Under the pieces are notes generated by a model. The model did not search any database. It saw nothing but the letters and a program-made list of their open reading frames with translations, and was not told the DNA's origin. From Blautia luti (GTDB lineage: Bacteria > Bacillota > Clostridia > Lachnospirales > Lachnospiraceae), in NCBI RefSeq assembly GCF_033096465.1, contig NZ_AP028156.1:1198501-1262500 (forward strand): a stretch of 64,000 bases of DNA. The letters run 5' to 3'. Each line of letters starts with the position of its first letter. The stretch's first letter is position 1. Positions 43,867 to 53,046 of this stretch are shown piece after piece. Both the position numbers and the translations under genes were made by a program.

Positions 43867-45189
43867 ATGGGGAATTATACCAGAGAAGAAATATTACAGA
43901 TGGCTGAGGAGGAAGACGTGGAATTTATCCGTCTCCAGTTCACAGATATGTTCGGAACGCTGAAAAACATTGCCATAACTGCCCGGGAACTTCCCCGTGC
44001 GCTGGATAACCGATGTATTGTAGATGGTTCCTTTATTGCAGGGATCGCAGGAGAATCTGAACCGGATATGTACTTAAGACCGGATCTTGACACTTTTGCA
44101 ATTCTCCCATGGAGACCACAGCAGGGAAAAGTTGCCAGACTGTTATGCGACATCTATTGTCCGGACGGAACCCCCCATGAGAGAAGTCCGAGATATATCC
44201 TGAAGAAAACCGCCCGGGAGGCAAAGAAGGAGGGATACACCTGTCTGGTAGATCCGGAATGTGAATTTTTCCTTTTTCATACAGATGATAACGGAGTTCC
44301 GACTACTGTAACACATGAAAAGGCCGGATATCTGGATGTCAGTCCTGTGGATCTGGGTGAAAACGCAAGACGTGATATTGTGTTAAATCTGGAAGACATG
44401 GGGATTGAGGTAGAATCTTCTCACCATGAAACTGCTCCTGCACAGCACGAAGTTGATTTCAAATACGGTGAAGTCCGTACGATTGCAGACCGGATCATGT
44501 CATTTAAGATGACGGTCCGTACCATTGCCAAACGCCATGGACTTCATGCGACATTTATGCCGAAACCAAGGGCAGAAGTAAACGGCTCCGGAATGCACAT
44601 TCATTTCTCCTTATTTAAAGATGGAAGAAATGTATTCGTTAATCCGGGAAATCCACAGGAATTAAGCGAAGAAGCTTATTACTTCGTAGGAGGTCTTCTG
44701 GCTCACAGCAAAGAGATGGCACTGATCACCAATCCTATCGTAAATTCCTACAAACGTCTGGTTCCGGGCTATGAAGCACCGACAGAACTGACATGGACAA
44801 AGAACAACCAGAATTCACTGGTAAGAATTCCGGGATCCAGAGGTATGGAGACAAGGATCGAACTGAGAAGTCCGGATGCAGCAGCAAATCCGTATCTGGT
44901 ATTTGCAGTATGTCTGGCAGCAGGACTGGATGGAATCAATAAGAAGATTTATCCGACTAAGTCCTCCAGCAGAGAGTTATCCGAAACAGACCAGAAAACA
45001 ATGAAGATTGAAAATCTTCCGGGAAATTTGAACGAAGCAATTGATTACTTCGAACAGAGTGACTGGATCAAAGAAGTACTTGGAACAGAATTTTGTAAAG
45101 AATACGCAGCAGCCAAGAAAAAAGAATGGCTGCGCTATACAAGAGAAATTTCAGCCTGGGAAATCGAGGAATACTTATACAGAATTTAA
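43867..45189 (+). CDS. glnA: Glutamine synthetase type I (alpha subgroup)
   Basis: A 440-residue GSI. It shows LQFTDMFGTLKNIAI, VDPECEFFLF (metal Glu), SSHHETAPAQHEVDF, VNGSGMHIHFSLF, and the RIPGSRGMETRIELRSPDAA substrate region. The short length and absence of an adenylylation Tyr segment fit the alpha type, controlled by feedback or transcription. The ATG at 43867 is nine bases from AAGGAG; the ATG at 43861 is only three. An ANTAR regulator gene follows. Confidence 0.95.
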   Translation: MGNYTREEILQMAEEEDVEFIRLQFTDMFGTLKNIAITARELPRALDNRCIVDGSFIAGIAGESEPDMYLRPDLDTFAILPWRPQQGKVARLLCDIYCPDGTPHERSPRYILKKTAREAKKEGYTCLVDPECEFFLFHTDDNGVPTTVTHEKAGYLDVSPVDLGENARRDIVLNLEDMGIEVESSHHETAPAQHEVDFKYGEVRTIADRIMSFKMTVRTIAKRHGLHATFMPKPRAEVNGSGMHIHFSLFKDGRNVFVNPGNPQELSEEAYYFVGGLLAHSKEMALITNPIVNSYKRLVPGYEAPTELTWTKNNQNSLVRIPGSRGMETRIELRSPDAAANPYLVFAVCLAAGLDGINKKIYPTKSSSRELSETDQKTMKIENLPGNLNEAIDYFEQSDWIKEVLGTEFCKEYAAAKKKEWLRYTREISAWEIEEYLYRI

Positions 45190-45413
45190 CCGAATCAAAC
45201 AAGTCTCCTGTAGAAATTGTAAAAAGCAATAAGCAGTGGGTGGGGACTTGTTTGTATCAGGAGGAGCGAAGCTCCTTCTGATAAACTGCGAAGCAGTTAT
45301 TCGGTTATGAGCAAGTAGCGAAGCGGATTGCGAACATCCGCTTGATCAAAATCAAACAAGTCCCCTGCGGAGGTTGTAAAAAGCAATAAGCAGTGGACGG
45401 GAACCCAGGCTGT
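45190..45413. repeat. Intergenic repeat cluster with GCGAAGC mini-hairpins
   Basis: A unit at 45190-45254 (ends CAAACAAGTC and GACTTGTTTG, perfectly inverted) recurs in part at 45350-45406. Between them are GCGAAGC mini-hairpins at 45266, 45288 and 45318 and a GCGGAT/ATCCGC stem. A related unit is at 52671-52752. No coding evidence. Confidence 0.7.
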
Positions 45414-45437
45414 AACAGAAATAGGAGTGGCAGAGTT

Positions 45438-45992
45438 ATGAGCAGCAGCATTGTGATTGCGTTACCGAAAATTGAAGACGCAAAGAAAATCCGCACAATA
45501 CTTAACAGACATGGGCTCACAGTAGCTTCTGTCTGCAGCTCTGTCTCTAATGCGCTGGCCAGTATCTCAGAGCTTGACAGTGGTGTCCTGATATGTGGGT
45601 ATAAGTTGACAGATGCCTATTATAAAGACGCTCTCGATAACCTGCCACAGTATTTTGAAATGTTGCTTCTGGCCTCTCAGCGTATTATAGATGAAGCACC
45701 GAATTCCGTCAGCACTGTACAGATGCCGATGAAAGCAAGCGTACTGATAGATACGGTCAATGACATGCTCTATCATCTGGAACGCCGGATCAAAAAAGAA
45801 AAGAAGAAACCAAAGCCCAGATCAGAAAAAGAACAGAATTATATCTCGAATGCCAAACGCCTTCTGATGGAAAAAAACCAGATGACAGAAGAGGAAGCAT
45901 ACAGACATATCCAGAAATGCAGTATGGATTCCGGTACTAATATGGTAGAAACTGCACAGATGTTACTCATGCTGATGTATGATGAAATCTGA
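45438..45992 (+). CDS. ANTAR-domain response-regulator-like protein
   Basis: A 184-residue protein. Residues 1-115 resemble a receiver domain, but the phospho-Asp position holds Gly (GVLICGYKL), so it is probably not phosphorylated. After a Lys/Pro-rich linker, residues about 128-182 form an ANTAR domain (AKRLLMEKNQMTEEEAYRHI, MVETAQMLLMLM). ANTAR proteins bind paired RNA hairpins and prevent termination. Its place after glnA and the attenuators at nitrogen genes suggest it controls them. The ATG at 45438 follows AGGAGTGG. Confidence 0.85.
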   Translation: MSSSIVIALPKIEDAKKIRTILNRHGLTVASVCSSVSNALASISELDSGVLICGYKLTDAYYKDALDNLPQYFEMLLLASQRIIDEAPNSVSTVQMPMKASVLIDTVNDMLYHLERRIKKEKKKPKPRSEKEQNYISNAKRLLMEKNQMTEEEAYRHIQKCSMDSGTNMVETAQMLLMLMYDEI

Positions 45993-46131
45993 TTTTTCAA
46001 ACACGTTCTAAATAAAATATCCGAAAATAATAAGGAAAATTTTGTAAAAAATGACGATATTATTTTGACAGAATATGTGGTAATATACAGAATATATTTT
46101 TGTTCATATCAAGTTAGAGGCAAAATATATT

Positions 46132-46159
46132 TTGACCCTAACATCATATTATATATAGA
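46132..46159 (+). promoter_or_regulatory. Probable promoter of aspS-gatCAB
   Basis: TTGACC (46132-46137), 16 bp, TATAGA (46154-46159). A TTGACA at 46065 is an alternative without a clear -10. Confidence 0.5.
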
Positions 46160-46206
46160 AAGAATACAAACAAACATAAAATAGATAATAACAGGAAGAA
46201 TGATTA

Positions 46207-46268
46207 CAAAGGCGTAATCAGAGAGTCCAGGGGATAAGTGTCTCCGGATTTTCTGATTACGCCTTTTT
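46207..46268 (+). terminator. Attenuator terminator in aspS leader
   Basis: AAAGGCGTAATCAGA pairs with TCTGATTACGCCTTT in a near-perfect 15-bp stem followed by Ts. The inner GGGGA/TCTCC hairpin has a TAAGTG hexaloop. The ACAAAGGCG opening matches the pyrG and glnA leaders. No T-box signature was found. Confidence 0.8.
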
Positions 46269-46385
46269 GATATTCCAGGGTTTTAAGCCAAAAAGTCGTT
46301 GTGCTTGCACGAAAAGCCTTTTGAACTTGAAACCAGTGAAGATATCACAAAGGTTTTCAGAAATGAAGAAATGGAGGATGAGGAA

Positions 46386-47717
46386 ATGGAATTTATGGAT
46401 GGAACATGGAAAAAAGAAATTAACACCTGGGAGGAGCTCGTAGGTAATAATCTCCTGAACCAGGAAGCCGTAATCGAAGGCGCTGTTCACAGCATCCGTA
46501 ATATGGGTGATGTGGCATTTATCATTCTTAGAAGAAGGGAAGGCTTATTCCAGACAGTCTATGAAAATGAAATGGCAAATGTTTCCATTCATGAATTGAA
46601 GGAAGCAATGACGATCAGGGTGAAAGGAATCCTGCATGAAGAGGAGAGAGCACCGCACGGAAGAGAGCTTCGTATTCGTCATATTGATATTTTATCAACA
46701 CCGGCAGAGCCACTTCCAATGGCAATCGACAAATGGAAACTGAACACTTCCCTGGAAGCAAAATTAAACTACAGACCGATTTCCCTGAGAAATATTCAGG
46801 AGCGTTCCAAATTTAAGATTCAGGAGGCACTGACAAAAGCATTCCGCGATTATCTCTACGGACAGGGATTCACAGAAATCCACACTCCAAAGATCGGAGC
46901 AAGAGGAGCAGAGGGTGGAGCAAACCTTTTCAAGTTCAGCTACTTCCACAAACCTGCAGTACTTGCGCAGAGCCCACAGTTCTACAAACAGATGATGGTT
47001 GGCGTATTTGACAGAGTATTTGAGACAGGCCCTGTATTCCGAGCTGAGAAACATAATACCAAACGTCACTTAAATGAATACACCAGTCTGGACTTCGAGA
47101 TGGGATATATTGACAGCTTCGAAGAAATTATGGCAATGGAAACAGGATTCCTCCAGTATGCCATGAACCTTCTGAAAACAGAATATGCAAAAGAAGTACA
47201 GATTTTGAAGCTTGAGATCCCGGATGTATCCAAAATCCTGGCAGTCCGTTTCGATGTAGCCAAGGAACTGGTATCACAGAAATATAACCGTAAGATCAGA
47301 AATCCATTTGACCTGGAGCCGGAAGAAGAAGCACTGATCGGACAGTATTTCAAAGAAGAATATGGCTCAGATTTCGTATTTGTCACACATTATCCGTCAA
47401 AGAAACGTCCATTCTATGCAATGGATGATCCGGAAGACGCAAGATTTACCTTAAGCTTTGACCTGTTATTCAAAGGCCTTGAGATCACAACAGGCGGACA
47501 GCGTATCCATGATTACAACATGCTGGTACAGAAAATTGAAGACAGAGGTATGACGCAGGAAGGCATGGAACAGTATCTGGATACCTTCAAACATGGTATG
47601 CCGCCTCACGGTGGACTGGGAATCGGTCTGGAACGTCTGACCATGCAGCTTATCGGTGAAGAGAATGTTCGTGAAACCTGTCTCTTCCCGCGAGATATGA
47701 ACCGTCTGGAACCGTAA
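46386..47717 (+). CDS. aspS: Archaeal-type, probably non-discriminating, aspartyl-tRNA synthetase
   Basis: A 443-residue class IIb synthetase. The N-terminal OB-fold anticodon domain (AVIEGAVHSIRNMGDVAFII) is followed by a catalytic domain with motif 2 (FRAEKHNTKRHLNEYTSLDF) and motif 3 (GLGIGLERLTMQL), ending FPRDMNRLEP like archaeal AspRS. Adjacent gatCAB implies it also charges tRNA-Asn with Asp for transamidation. The ATG at 46386 follows GGAGG by eight bases; the upstream TTG frame from 46299 is not supported. Confidence 0.88.
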   Translation: MEFMDGTWKKEINTWEELVGNNLLNQEAVIEGAVHSIRNMGDVAFIILRRREGLFQTVYENEMANVSIHELKEAMTIRVKGILHEEERAPHGRELRIRHIDILSTPAEPLPMAIDKWKLNTSLEAKLNYRPISLRNIQERSKFKIQEALTKAFRDYLYGQGFTEIHTPKIGARGAEGGANLFKFSYFHKPAVLAQSPQFYKQMMVGVFDRVFETGPVFRAEKHNTKRHLNEYTSLDFEMGYIDSFEEIMAMETGFLQYAMNLLKTEYAKEVQILKLEIPDVSKILAVRFDVAKELVSQKYNRKIRNPFDLEPEEEALIGQYFKEEYGSDFVFVTHYPSKKRPFYAMDDPEDARFTLSFDLLFKGLEITTGGQRIHDYNMLVQKIEDRGMTQEGMEQYLDTFKHGMPPHGGLGIGLERLTMQLIGEENVRETCLFPRDMNRLEP

Positions 47718-47776
47718 ATAAGTCGGAAATAAAAGCAATATAGAATGTTACAGGCAGTATATATAAGGAGAAAATC

Positions 47777-48070
47777 ATGGCAAAGATCATAGATGATGAA
47801 ACAATGGAAAATGTGTGCATCCTGGCCAAGCTTTCCCTCTCAGAAGAAGAAAAGGAAAAAGCAAAAGCTGAAATGCAGAAAATGCTTGATTATGTAGAGA
47901 AACTGGATGAACTGGATACATCTGAAGTAGAGCCGATGTCCCATATCTTCCAGGACGAGAACGTATTTCGTGAGGATGTTGTCACAAACGGAGACAACAA
48001 AGAAGCAATGCTGGCAAATGCACCGAAAGCAAAAGAAGGACAGTATCAGGTTCCGAAAACCATAGGATAG
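47777..48070 (+). CDS. gatC: Asp/Glu-tRNA amidotransferase subunit C
   Basis: A 97-residue GatC that bridges GatA and GatB. It shows ENVCILAKLSLSEEEKEKAK, MLDYVEKLDELDTSEVEPM and a C-terminal KEGQYQVPKTIG that packs on GatA. AAGGAG stands before the ATG. First of gatCAB, 59 bp after aspS. Confidence 0.92.
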   Translation: MAKIIDDETMENVCILAKLSLSEEEKEKAKAEMQKMLDYVEKLDELDTSEVEPMSHIFQDENVFREDVVTNGDNKEAMLANAPKAKEGQYQVPKTIG

Positions 48071-48081
48071 GAGACAGGACA

Positions 48082-49551
48082 ATGGAGTTGGAAAAATTAA
48101 CAGCCCTGCAGCTTGGGGAAAAAATAAAACAGCGTCAGGTCAGCGTCCTGGATGGAGTAAAAACTGTTTTTGAACAGATTGAGAAACAGGATTCAGAAGT
48201 ACACGCTTATCTTGACACATATAAAGAAGAAGCATACAAACGTGCAGAAGAAGTACAAAAAGGCATCGAGGACGGTACTTATACCAGTCCTCTTGCAGGC
48301 GTACCGATCGCGATCAAAGATAATATCTGTATTAATGGAAAGAAAACTACCTGTGCATCAAAGATTCTTGAGAATTTTGTGCCTCAGTATAATGCAGAAG
48401 TCATTGACCGTCTGGAAAAAGCCGGACTGGTCATTATCGGAAAAACAAACATGGATGAATTTGCCATGGGAAGTACCACAGAGACTTCCGCTTACGGCAT
48501 CACCAGAAACCCATGGAATCTGGAACACGTACCAGGCGGTTCTTCAGGTGGTTCCTGTGTAGCAGTAGCAGCAGGAGAAACTTATCTGGCACTTGGTTCA
48601 GATACAGGCGGATCTATCCGTCAGCCAAGTTCCTACTGTGGTGTAACCGGAATTAAACCAACCTATGGAACAGTATCCCGTTATGGCCTTGTAGCTTATG
48701 CATCTTCCCTGGATCAGATCGGACCTGTAGGAAAAGACGTATCTGACTGTGCAGCTCTTCTGGAGATCATCGCAGGACATGATACAAAAGACAGCACATC
48801 CATGAAAAGAGAAGACCTTCAGTTCTCCAAAGAACTGACAGGAGATATCAAGGGGATGAAATTCGGAGTTCCTGAAGAATATCTGGCAGAGGGACTTGAT
48901 CCGGAAGTAAAGGCATCCTTTATGAGCGTTCTCGATACACTGAAAGAACTGGGAGCAGAAGTAGAATTTTTCTCCATCAAGACCATGGAATACATGATTC
49001 CGGCTTATTACATTATTGCCAGTGCAGAAGCAAGCTCCAACCTGGAACGTTTCGATGGTGTTAAATACGGTTTCCGTGCAGCAGAATATGATGGTCTTCA
49101 TGACATGTACAAAAAGACCAGAACAGCAGGTTTCGGTGAGGAAGTAAAACGCCGTATCATGCTTGGTTCCTTCGTGTTAAGCTCCGGTTATTATGATGCA
49201 TACTATCTGAAGGCACTCCGCACAAAAGCCCTGATCAAGAAAGAATTTGACCAGGCATTTGGCAAATATGATGTGCTCCTTGCACCTGCATCTCCATTTA
49301 CAGCACCGAAGATCGGTGAAAGCTTAAAAGATCCCCTTGCCATGTATCTTGGAGATATCTACACAGTAGCAGTCAATCTCTGCGGTCTTCCGGGAATTAC
49401 AGTTCCATGCGGAAAAGACAGCAAAGGTCTCCCAATCGGTATCCAGATGATCGGGGACTGCTTCATGGAAAAGAAAATCCTGCGTGCAGCACACGCCTAT
49501 GAAACCAGCCGCGGCTCCTTTGCCGTGCCAGGAGAAGGAGGCACCAGATAA
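48082..49551 (+). CDS. gatA: Asp/Glu-tRNA amidotransferase subunit A
   Basis: A 489-residue amidase that frees ammonia from glutamine for transfer to Asp- or Glu-tRNA. The Ser-Ser-Lys amidase triad is visible: Lys in PIAIKDNIC, GGSSGGSCVAVAAG and GSDTGGSIRQPS. The start lies 11 bp after gatC, and the stop overlaps the gatB start. Confidence 0.95.
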   Translation: MELEKLTALQLGEKIKQRQVSVLDGVKTVFEQIEKQDSEVHAYLDTYKEEAYKRAEEVQKGIEDGTYTSPLAGVPIAIKDNICINGKKTTCASKILENFVPQYNAEVIDRLEKAGLVIIGKTNMDEFAMGSTTETSAYGITRNPWNLEHVPGGSSGGSCVAVAAGETYLALGSDTGGSIRQPSSYCGVTGIKPTYGTVSRYGLVAYASSLDQIGPVGKDVSDCAALLEIIAGHDTKDSTSMKREDLQFSKELTGDIKGMKFGVPEEYLAEGLDPEVKASFMSVLDTLKELGAEVEFFSIKTMEYMIPAYYIIASAEASSNLERFDGVKYGFRAAEYDGLHDMYKKTRTAGFGEEVKRRIMLGSFVLSSGYYDAYYLKALRTKALIKKEFDQAFGKYDVLLAPASPFTAPKIGESLKDPLAMYLGDIYTVAVNLCGLPGITVPCGKDSKGLPIGIQMIGDCFMEKKILRAAHAYETSRGSFAVPGEGGTR

Positions 49552-50990
49552 TGAAACAGTACGAAACAGTCATAGGACTTGAAGTCCATGTAGAACTTGC
49601 AACAAAAACAAAAATTTTCTGCGGATGCTCCACTGAATTCGGAGGAGCACCCAATACACATACATGCCCGGTCTGCACAGGTATGCCGGGTTCCCTGCCT
49701 GTATTAAATAAGAAAGTAGTAGAGTTTGCCCTGAAAGCAGGTCTTGCAGCAAACTGCCAGATCCATCAGTACTGCAAATTTGACCGTAAGAACTATTTCT
49801 ATCCGGACAACCCACAGAACTATCAGATTTCTCAGTTATATCTGCCAATCTGTCATGACGGATGGGTAGAGATTGAAACCTCTGCAGGCAAAAAGAAAAT
49901 CCGCATCCATGAAATGCATATGGAAGAGGATGCAGGTAAACTGATTCATGATGAATGGGAAGACTGCTCCCTGGTAGACTATAACCGAAGCGGTGTTCCA
50001 CTGATCGAGATCGTATCCGAACCGGATATGAGAAGCTCCGAGGAAGTTATCGCTTATCTGGAAAAGCTCCGTTGTATGATGCAGTATCTGGGTGTATCAG
50101 ACTGTAAGCTTCAGGAAGGCTCCATGCGTGCAGACGTTAACCTTTCTGTCCGTGAAGTGGGAGCAGAAGAATTCGGTACCAGAACAGAGATGAAGAACCT
50201 GAACTCTTTCAAAGCCATTGCCAGAGCAATCGAAGGCGAAAGAGAACGTCAGATCGAACTGATCGAAGAAGGCAAGGCAGTTACACAGGAGACACGCCGC
50301 TGGGATGACAACAAAGAATATTCTTACGCCATGCGTTCCAAGGAAGATGCCAAAGACTACAGATATTTCCCTGATCCAGATCTGCCTCCAATCCATATCT
50401 CTGATGCATGGATTGAAAAGATCAAAGCAGAACAGCCGGAGCTTCGCGAAGTGAAACAGGCCCGTTATCAGGAAGAGTACGGACTTCCGGCATACGATGC
50501 GGGAATCCTTACAGAATCCCGCCATCTTGCAGGTCTTTTTGAAGAAACAGCAGCAATCTACGGAAATGCAAAGAAGACAGCAAACTGGTTTATGGGTGAG
50601 GTACTCCGTCTGACGAAAGATAAAGCTATGGATCCGGAACAGGTATCTTTCTCACCGAAGCATCTTGCAGATCTTCTGGTAATGGTAGAAAAATCCGAAG
50701 TCAGCCCTCAGAATGCAAAAAAAGTCTTTGAGAAAGTCTTTGAGGAAGACATTGATCCTGTAGCCTACATTGAGGAACATGGTCTGAAGATTGTAGAAGA
50801 CACAGGACTTCTGGAAGAAACCATCAACAGGATCCTGGATGCTAACCCAGGACCACTTTCAGAACTTCTGGGAGGTAAAGATAAAGTCATGGGCTTCTTT
50901 GTAGGTCAGATCATGAAAGAGATGAAAGGCAAGGCAAATCCTGCAAGCGTCCGCGAGACACTAATGAAAGAAGTAGAGAAGCGCAAATAA
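49551..50990 (+). CDS. gatB: Asp/Glu-tRNA amidotransferase subunit B
   Basis: A 479-residue kinase/transamidase subunit. ETVIGLEVHVELATKTKIFC, the zinc-binding Cys set (CGCSTEFGGAPNTHTCPVC), YNRSGVPLIEIVSEPDM, and a C-terminal YqeY-like tRNA-binding tail (FFVGQIMKEMKGKANP). Together with GatC and GatA it completes Asn-tRNA and/or Gln-tRNA formation. Codon use matches its neighbours. Confidence 0.95.
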   Translation: MKQYETVIGLEVHVELATKTKIFCGCSTEFGGAPNTHTCPVCTGMPGSLPVLNKKVVEFALKAGLAANCQIHQYCKFDRKNYFYPDNPQNYQISQLYLPICHDGWVEIETSAGKKKIRIHEMHMEEDAGKLIHDEWEDCSLVDYNRSGVPLIEIVSEPDMRSSEEVIAYLEKLRCMMQYLGVSDCKLQEGSMRADVNLSVREVGAEEFGTRTEMKNLNSFKAIARAIEGERERQIELIEEGKAVTQETRRWDDNKEYSYAMRSKEDAKDYRYFPDPDLPPIHISDAWIEKIKAEQPELREVKQARYQEEYGLPAYDAGILTESRHLAGLFEETAAIYGNAKKTANWFMGEVLRLTKDKAMDPEQVSFSPKHLADLLVMVEKSEVSPQNAKKVFEKVFEEDIDPVAYIEEHGLKIVEDTGLLEETINRILDANPGPLSELLGGKDKVMGFFVGQIMKEMKGKANPASVRETLMKEVEKRK

Positions 50991-50998
50991 AATAAATC

Positions 50999-51021
50999 AC
51001 CCCGGACATTATGCCCGGGGT
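50999..51021 (+). terminator. GC-rich hairpin after gatB
   Basis: CCCCGG (51000-51005) pairs with CCGGGG (51015-51020) with outer A-T. Only A-rich sequence follows on the plus strand, so it is a weak or RNA-end-protecting hairpin rather than a classic terminator. Confidence 0.5.
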
Positions 51022-51028
51022 AAAAAAT

Positions 51029-51226
51029 GTTACTGTTCACTCTGTTCACAGCAACACGCTTCGCGATGCAAAAAATATGAACCTCCTTGTACAAAGCACA
51101 AGGAGTATCGTTTGCTTCGCAAACTTAATTTATGCTAATCGCATAAATTCGCACAGTATGTCTCGGGTTTTCTGTGACCTTCGCTCACAAAAAACACCTC
51201 GCGGGATATTACCAGTGAACAGTAAT
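51029..51226. repeat. MITE-like inverted-repeat element, copy 3
   Basis: Ends GTTACTGTTCAC (51029-51040) and GTGAACAGTAAT (51215-51226). Internally it is copy 1 reversed, with about 55 extra bases near 51070-51125, which include TTTGC-TTC-GCAAA and CCTTGT/ACAAGG mini-hairpins. No clean 8-bp target duplication. The 51011-51262 frame through it is not convincing as a gene. Confidence 0.8.
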
Positions 51227-51411
51227 GTTAATATTAAAAATTATGCTCAGAAAACACTTTGAGACTTTACATTATTAAATAATTAAGTATAATAAAACTC
51301 GAACAAAATATATTTGCAAAGAAGACACAAATAGAAATGGAAAGGCAAAGCAGCAGCCTGTTGTAGACAGGTATATAAAAACTGCGAAACATGCCAGGGA
51401 GGAAATCAAAC
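51227..51411. other. Intergenic region before dapL
   Basis: AT-rich, no gene. TTAAGTATAATAAA near 51285-51298 may hold the dapL -10 box (TATAAT), without a clear -35. Confidence 0.35.
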
Positions 51412-52626
51412 ATGGTAACAGTAAACCACAACTATCTGAAATTACCGGGAAGCTATCTGTTTTCCACAATTGGAAAAAAAGTAAAAGCATATAAAGAAGC
51501 CAACCCACAGGCAAACGTGATCTCACTGGGAATCGGTGATGTAACCCAGCCTTTGGCTCCGGCGATCATTGAGGCACTTCATAAATCTGTAGATGAAATG
51601 GGTGATGCAGCTACATTTCATGGTTATGCACCTGATCTTGGTTATGAATTCTTAAGATCTGCCATTGCAAAGAATGACTACAAAGACAGAGGCTGTGATA
51701 TTGAAGCAGACGAAATCTTTGTATCTGACGGTGCAAAGAGCGATTCCGGAAATATCCAGGAAATATTCGGACTGGATAACAAGATTGCAGTGTGCGATCC
51801 TGTATACCCAGTATATGTAGATACAAACGTAATGGCAGGCCGTACAGGAGAATACAACAAAGAACGTGGCAACTTTGATAACGTAATCTATATGCCATGT
51901 ACAGAAGCCAACGGCTTCCTTCCGGAATTCCCTGAAGAAGTACCGGATCTTATCTACCTTTGCTTCCCGAATAACCCAACCGGTGGTGCGATCACCAAAC
52001 CGCAGCTTCAGGAATGGGTAGACTATGCAAATAAAAACGGTTCTGTAATTATCTATGATGCAGCATACGAAGCATACATCTCCGAAGAAAATGTACCGCA
52101 CAGCATCTATGAGTGCGAAGGAGCAAGAACCTGCGCCATCGAACTGCGCAGCTTCTCCAAAAATGCAGGTTTCACAGGTGTCCGTCTCGGCTTTACAGTT
52201 GTACCAAAGGATCTGGTTCGTGACGGTGTAGATCTCCATAGTCTCTGGGCAAGACGTCATGGCACAAAATTTAATGGTGCGCCATATATCGTACAGCGTG
52301 CAGGAGAGGCTGTATACTCTCCAGAAGGAAAAGCACAGCTGAAAGAACAGGTAGGCTACTATATGAGCAACGCCAAAGCCATCTACGAAGGTCTGGCATC
52401 AGCAGGCTATTCCGTATCCGGTGGCGTAAACGCTCCGTATATCTGGCTGAAAACACCTGATAAGATGACTTCCTGGGAGTTCTTTGACTATCTCCTTGAA
52501 AAAGCCAACATTGTAGGAACTCCGGGCTCAGGATTCGGTGCTCATGGTGAGGGATTCTTCCGCCTCACTGCGTTTGGAACACATGAGAATACACTGGAAG
52601 CAATTGAACGAATTAAGAATCTGTAA
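51412..52626 (+). CDS. dapL: LL-diaminopimelate aminotransferase
   Basis: A 404-residue PLP enzyme converting tetrahydrodipicolinate to LL-diaminopimelate for lysine and cell wall. [47 protein letters not shown], and the PLP Lys in [14 protein letters not shown] identify DapL rather than other class I aminotransferases. The ATG at 51412 follows GGGAGG. It uses glutamate as amino donor, which fits the nitrogen theme. Confidence 0.95.
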   Translation: MVTVNHNYLKLPGSYLFSTIGKKVKAYKEANPQANVISLGIGDVTQPLAPAIIEALHKSVDEMGDAATFHGYAPDLGYEFLRSAIAKNDYKDRGCDIEADEIFVSDGAKSDSGNIQEIFGLDNKIAVCDPVYPVYVDTNVMAGRTGEYNKERGNFDNVIYMPCTEANGFLPEFPEEVPDLIYLCFPNNPTGGAITKPQLQEWVDYANKNGSVIIYDAAYEAYISEENVPHSIYECEGARTCAIELRSFSKNAGFTGVRLGFTVVPKDLVRDGVDLHSLWARRHGTKFNGAPYIVQRAGEAVYSPEGKAQLKEQVGYYMSNAKAIYEGLASAGYSVSGGVNAPYIWLKTPDKMTSWEFFDYLLEKANIVGTPGSGFGAHGEGFFRLTAFGTHENTLEAIERIKNL

Positions 52627-52670
52627 GCAGCTTCCTGATAGGGACGAGTGGGATTATAATTTCGCAAAAT

Positions 52671-52752
52671 TTAACCGAATCAAGTAAGTCCCCTGCGGAG
52701 CAGTTATTTGGTGTAGAGCTGTGTAGCGAAGCGGATGATTTTATCCACTTGA
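52671..52752. repeat. Intergenic repeat related to the 45190 cluster
   Basis: TTAACCGAATCAAGTAAGTC and CCCTGCGGAG match 45188-45205 and 45361-45372; GCAGTTATTTGGTGTAGAGC and GTAGCGAAGCGGAT match 45293-45329. Contains GCGAAGC at 52726. Confidence 0.65.
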
Positions 52753-52765
52753 CTATGAAAATGAA

Positions 52766-52824
52766 AAACGGCAGGACGAAAATCCTTGAAAATCAAGGGT
52801 TTCGGACCTGTCGTTTCTATTTTA
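52766..52824 (+). terminator. Terminator of dapL
   Basis: AAACGGCAGG pairs with CCTGTCGTTT around CGAAA/TTTCG and CCTTG/CAAGG inner stems; CTATTTT follows. Confidence 0.8.
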
Positions 52825-53046
52825 TAAAAATATATATGGAATTTGATTACTATTTAACAACCGTAGCAAGAATTCCCTCACCTCTATAGGTGATGGGATG
52901 AATTGCACATTCGAGCATGTCTGCTCAAATTCATAAAAAATCGCAAAAACACTTGTTCTGATACAATAAATATATTATAATAGAAAAAAGAACAATATGC
53001 TCTTGAAATTTGGACGGTCGAAATAAGCAATAAGTGAGTGTACATA

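Noticed and set aside
45993..46385. T-box riboswitch in the aspS leader
   Set aside because: Looked for the AGGGTGGNACCGCG core and a specifier stem; only a plain attenuator hairpin is present.
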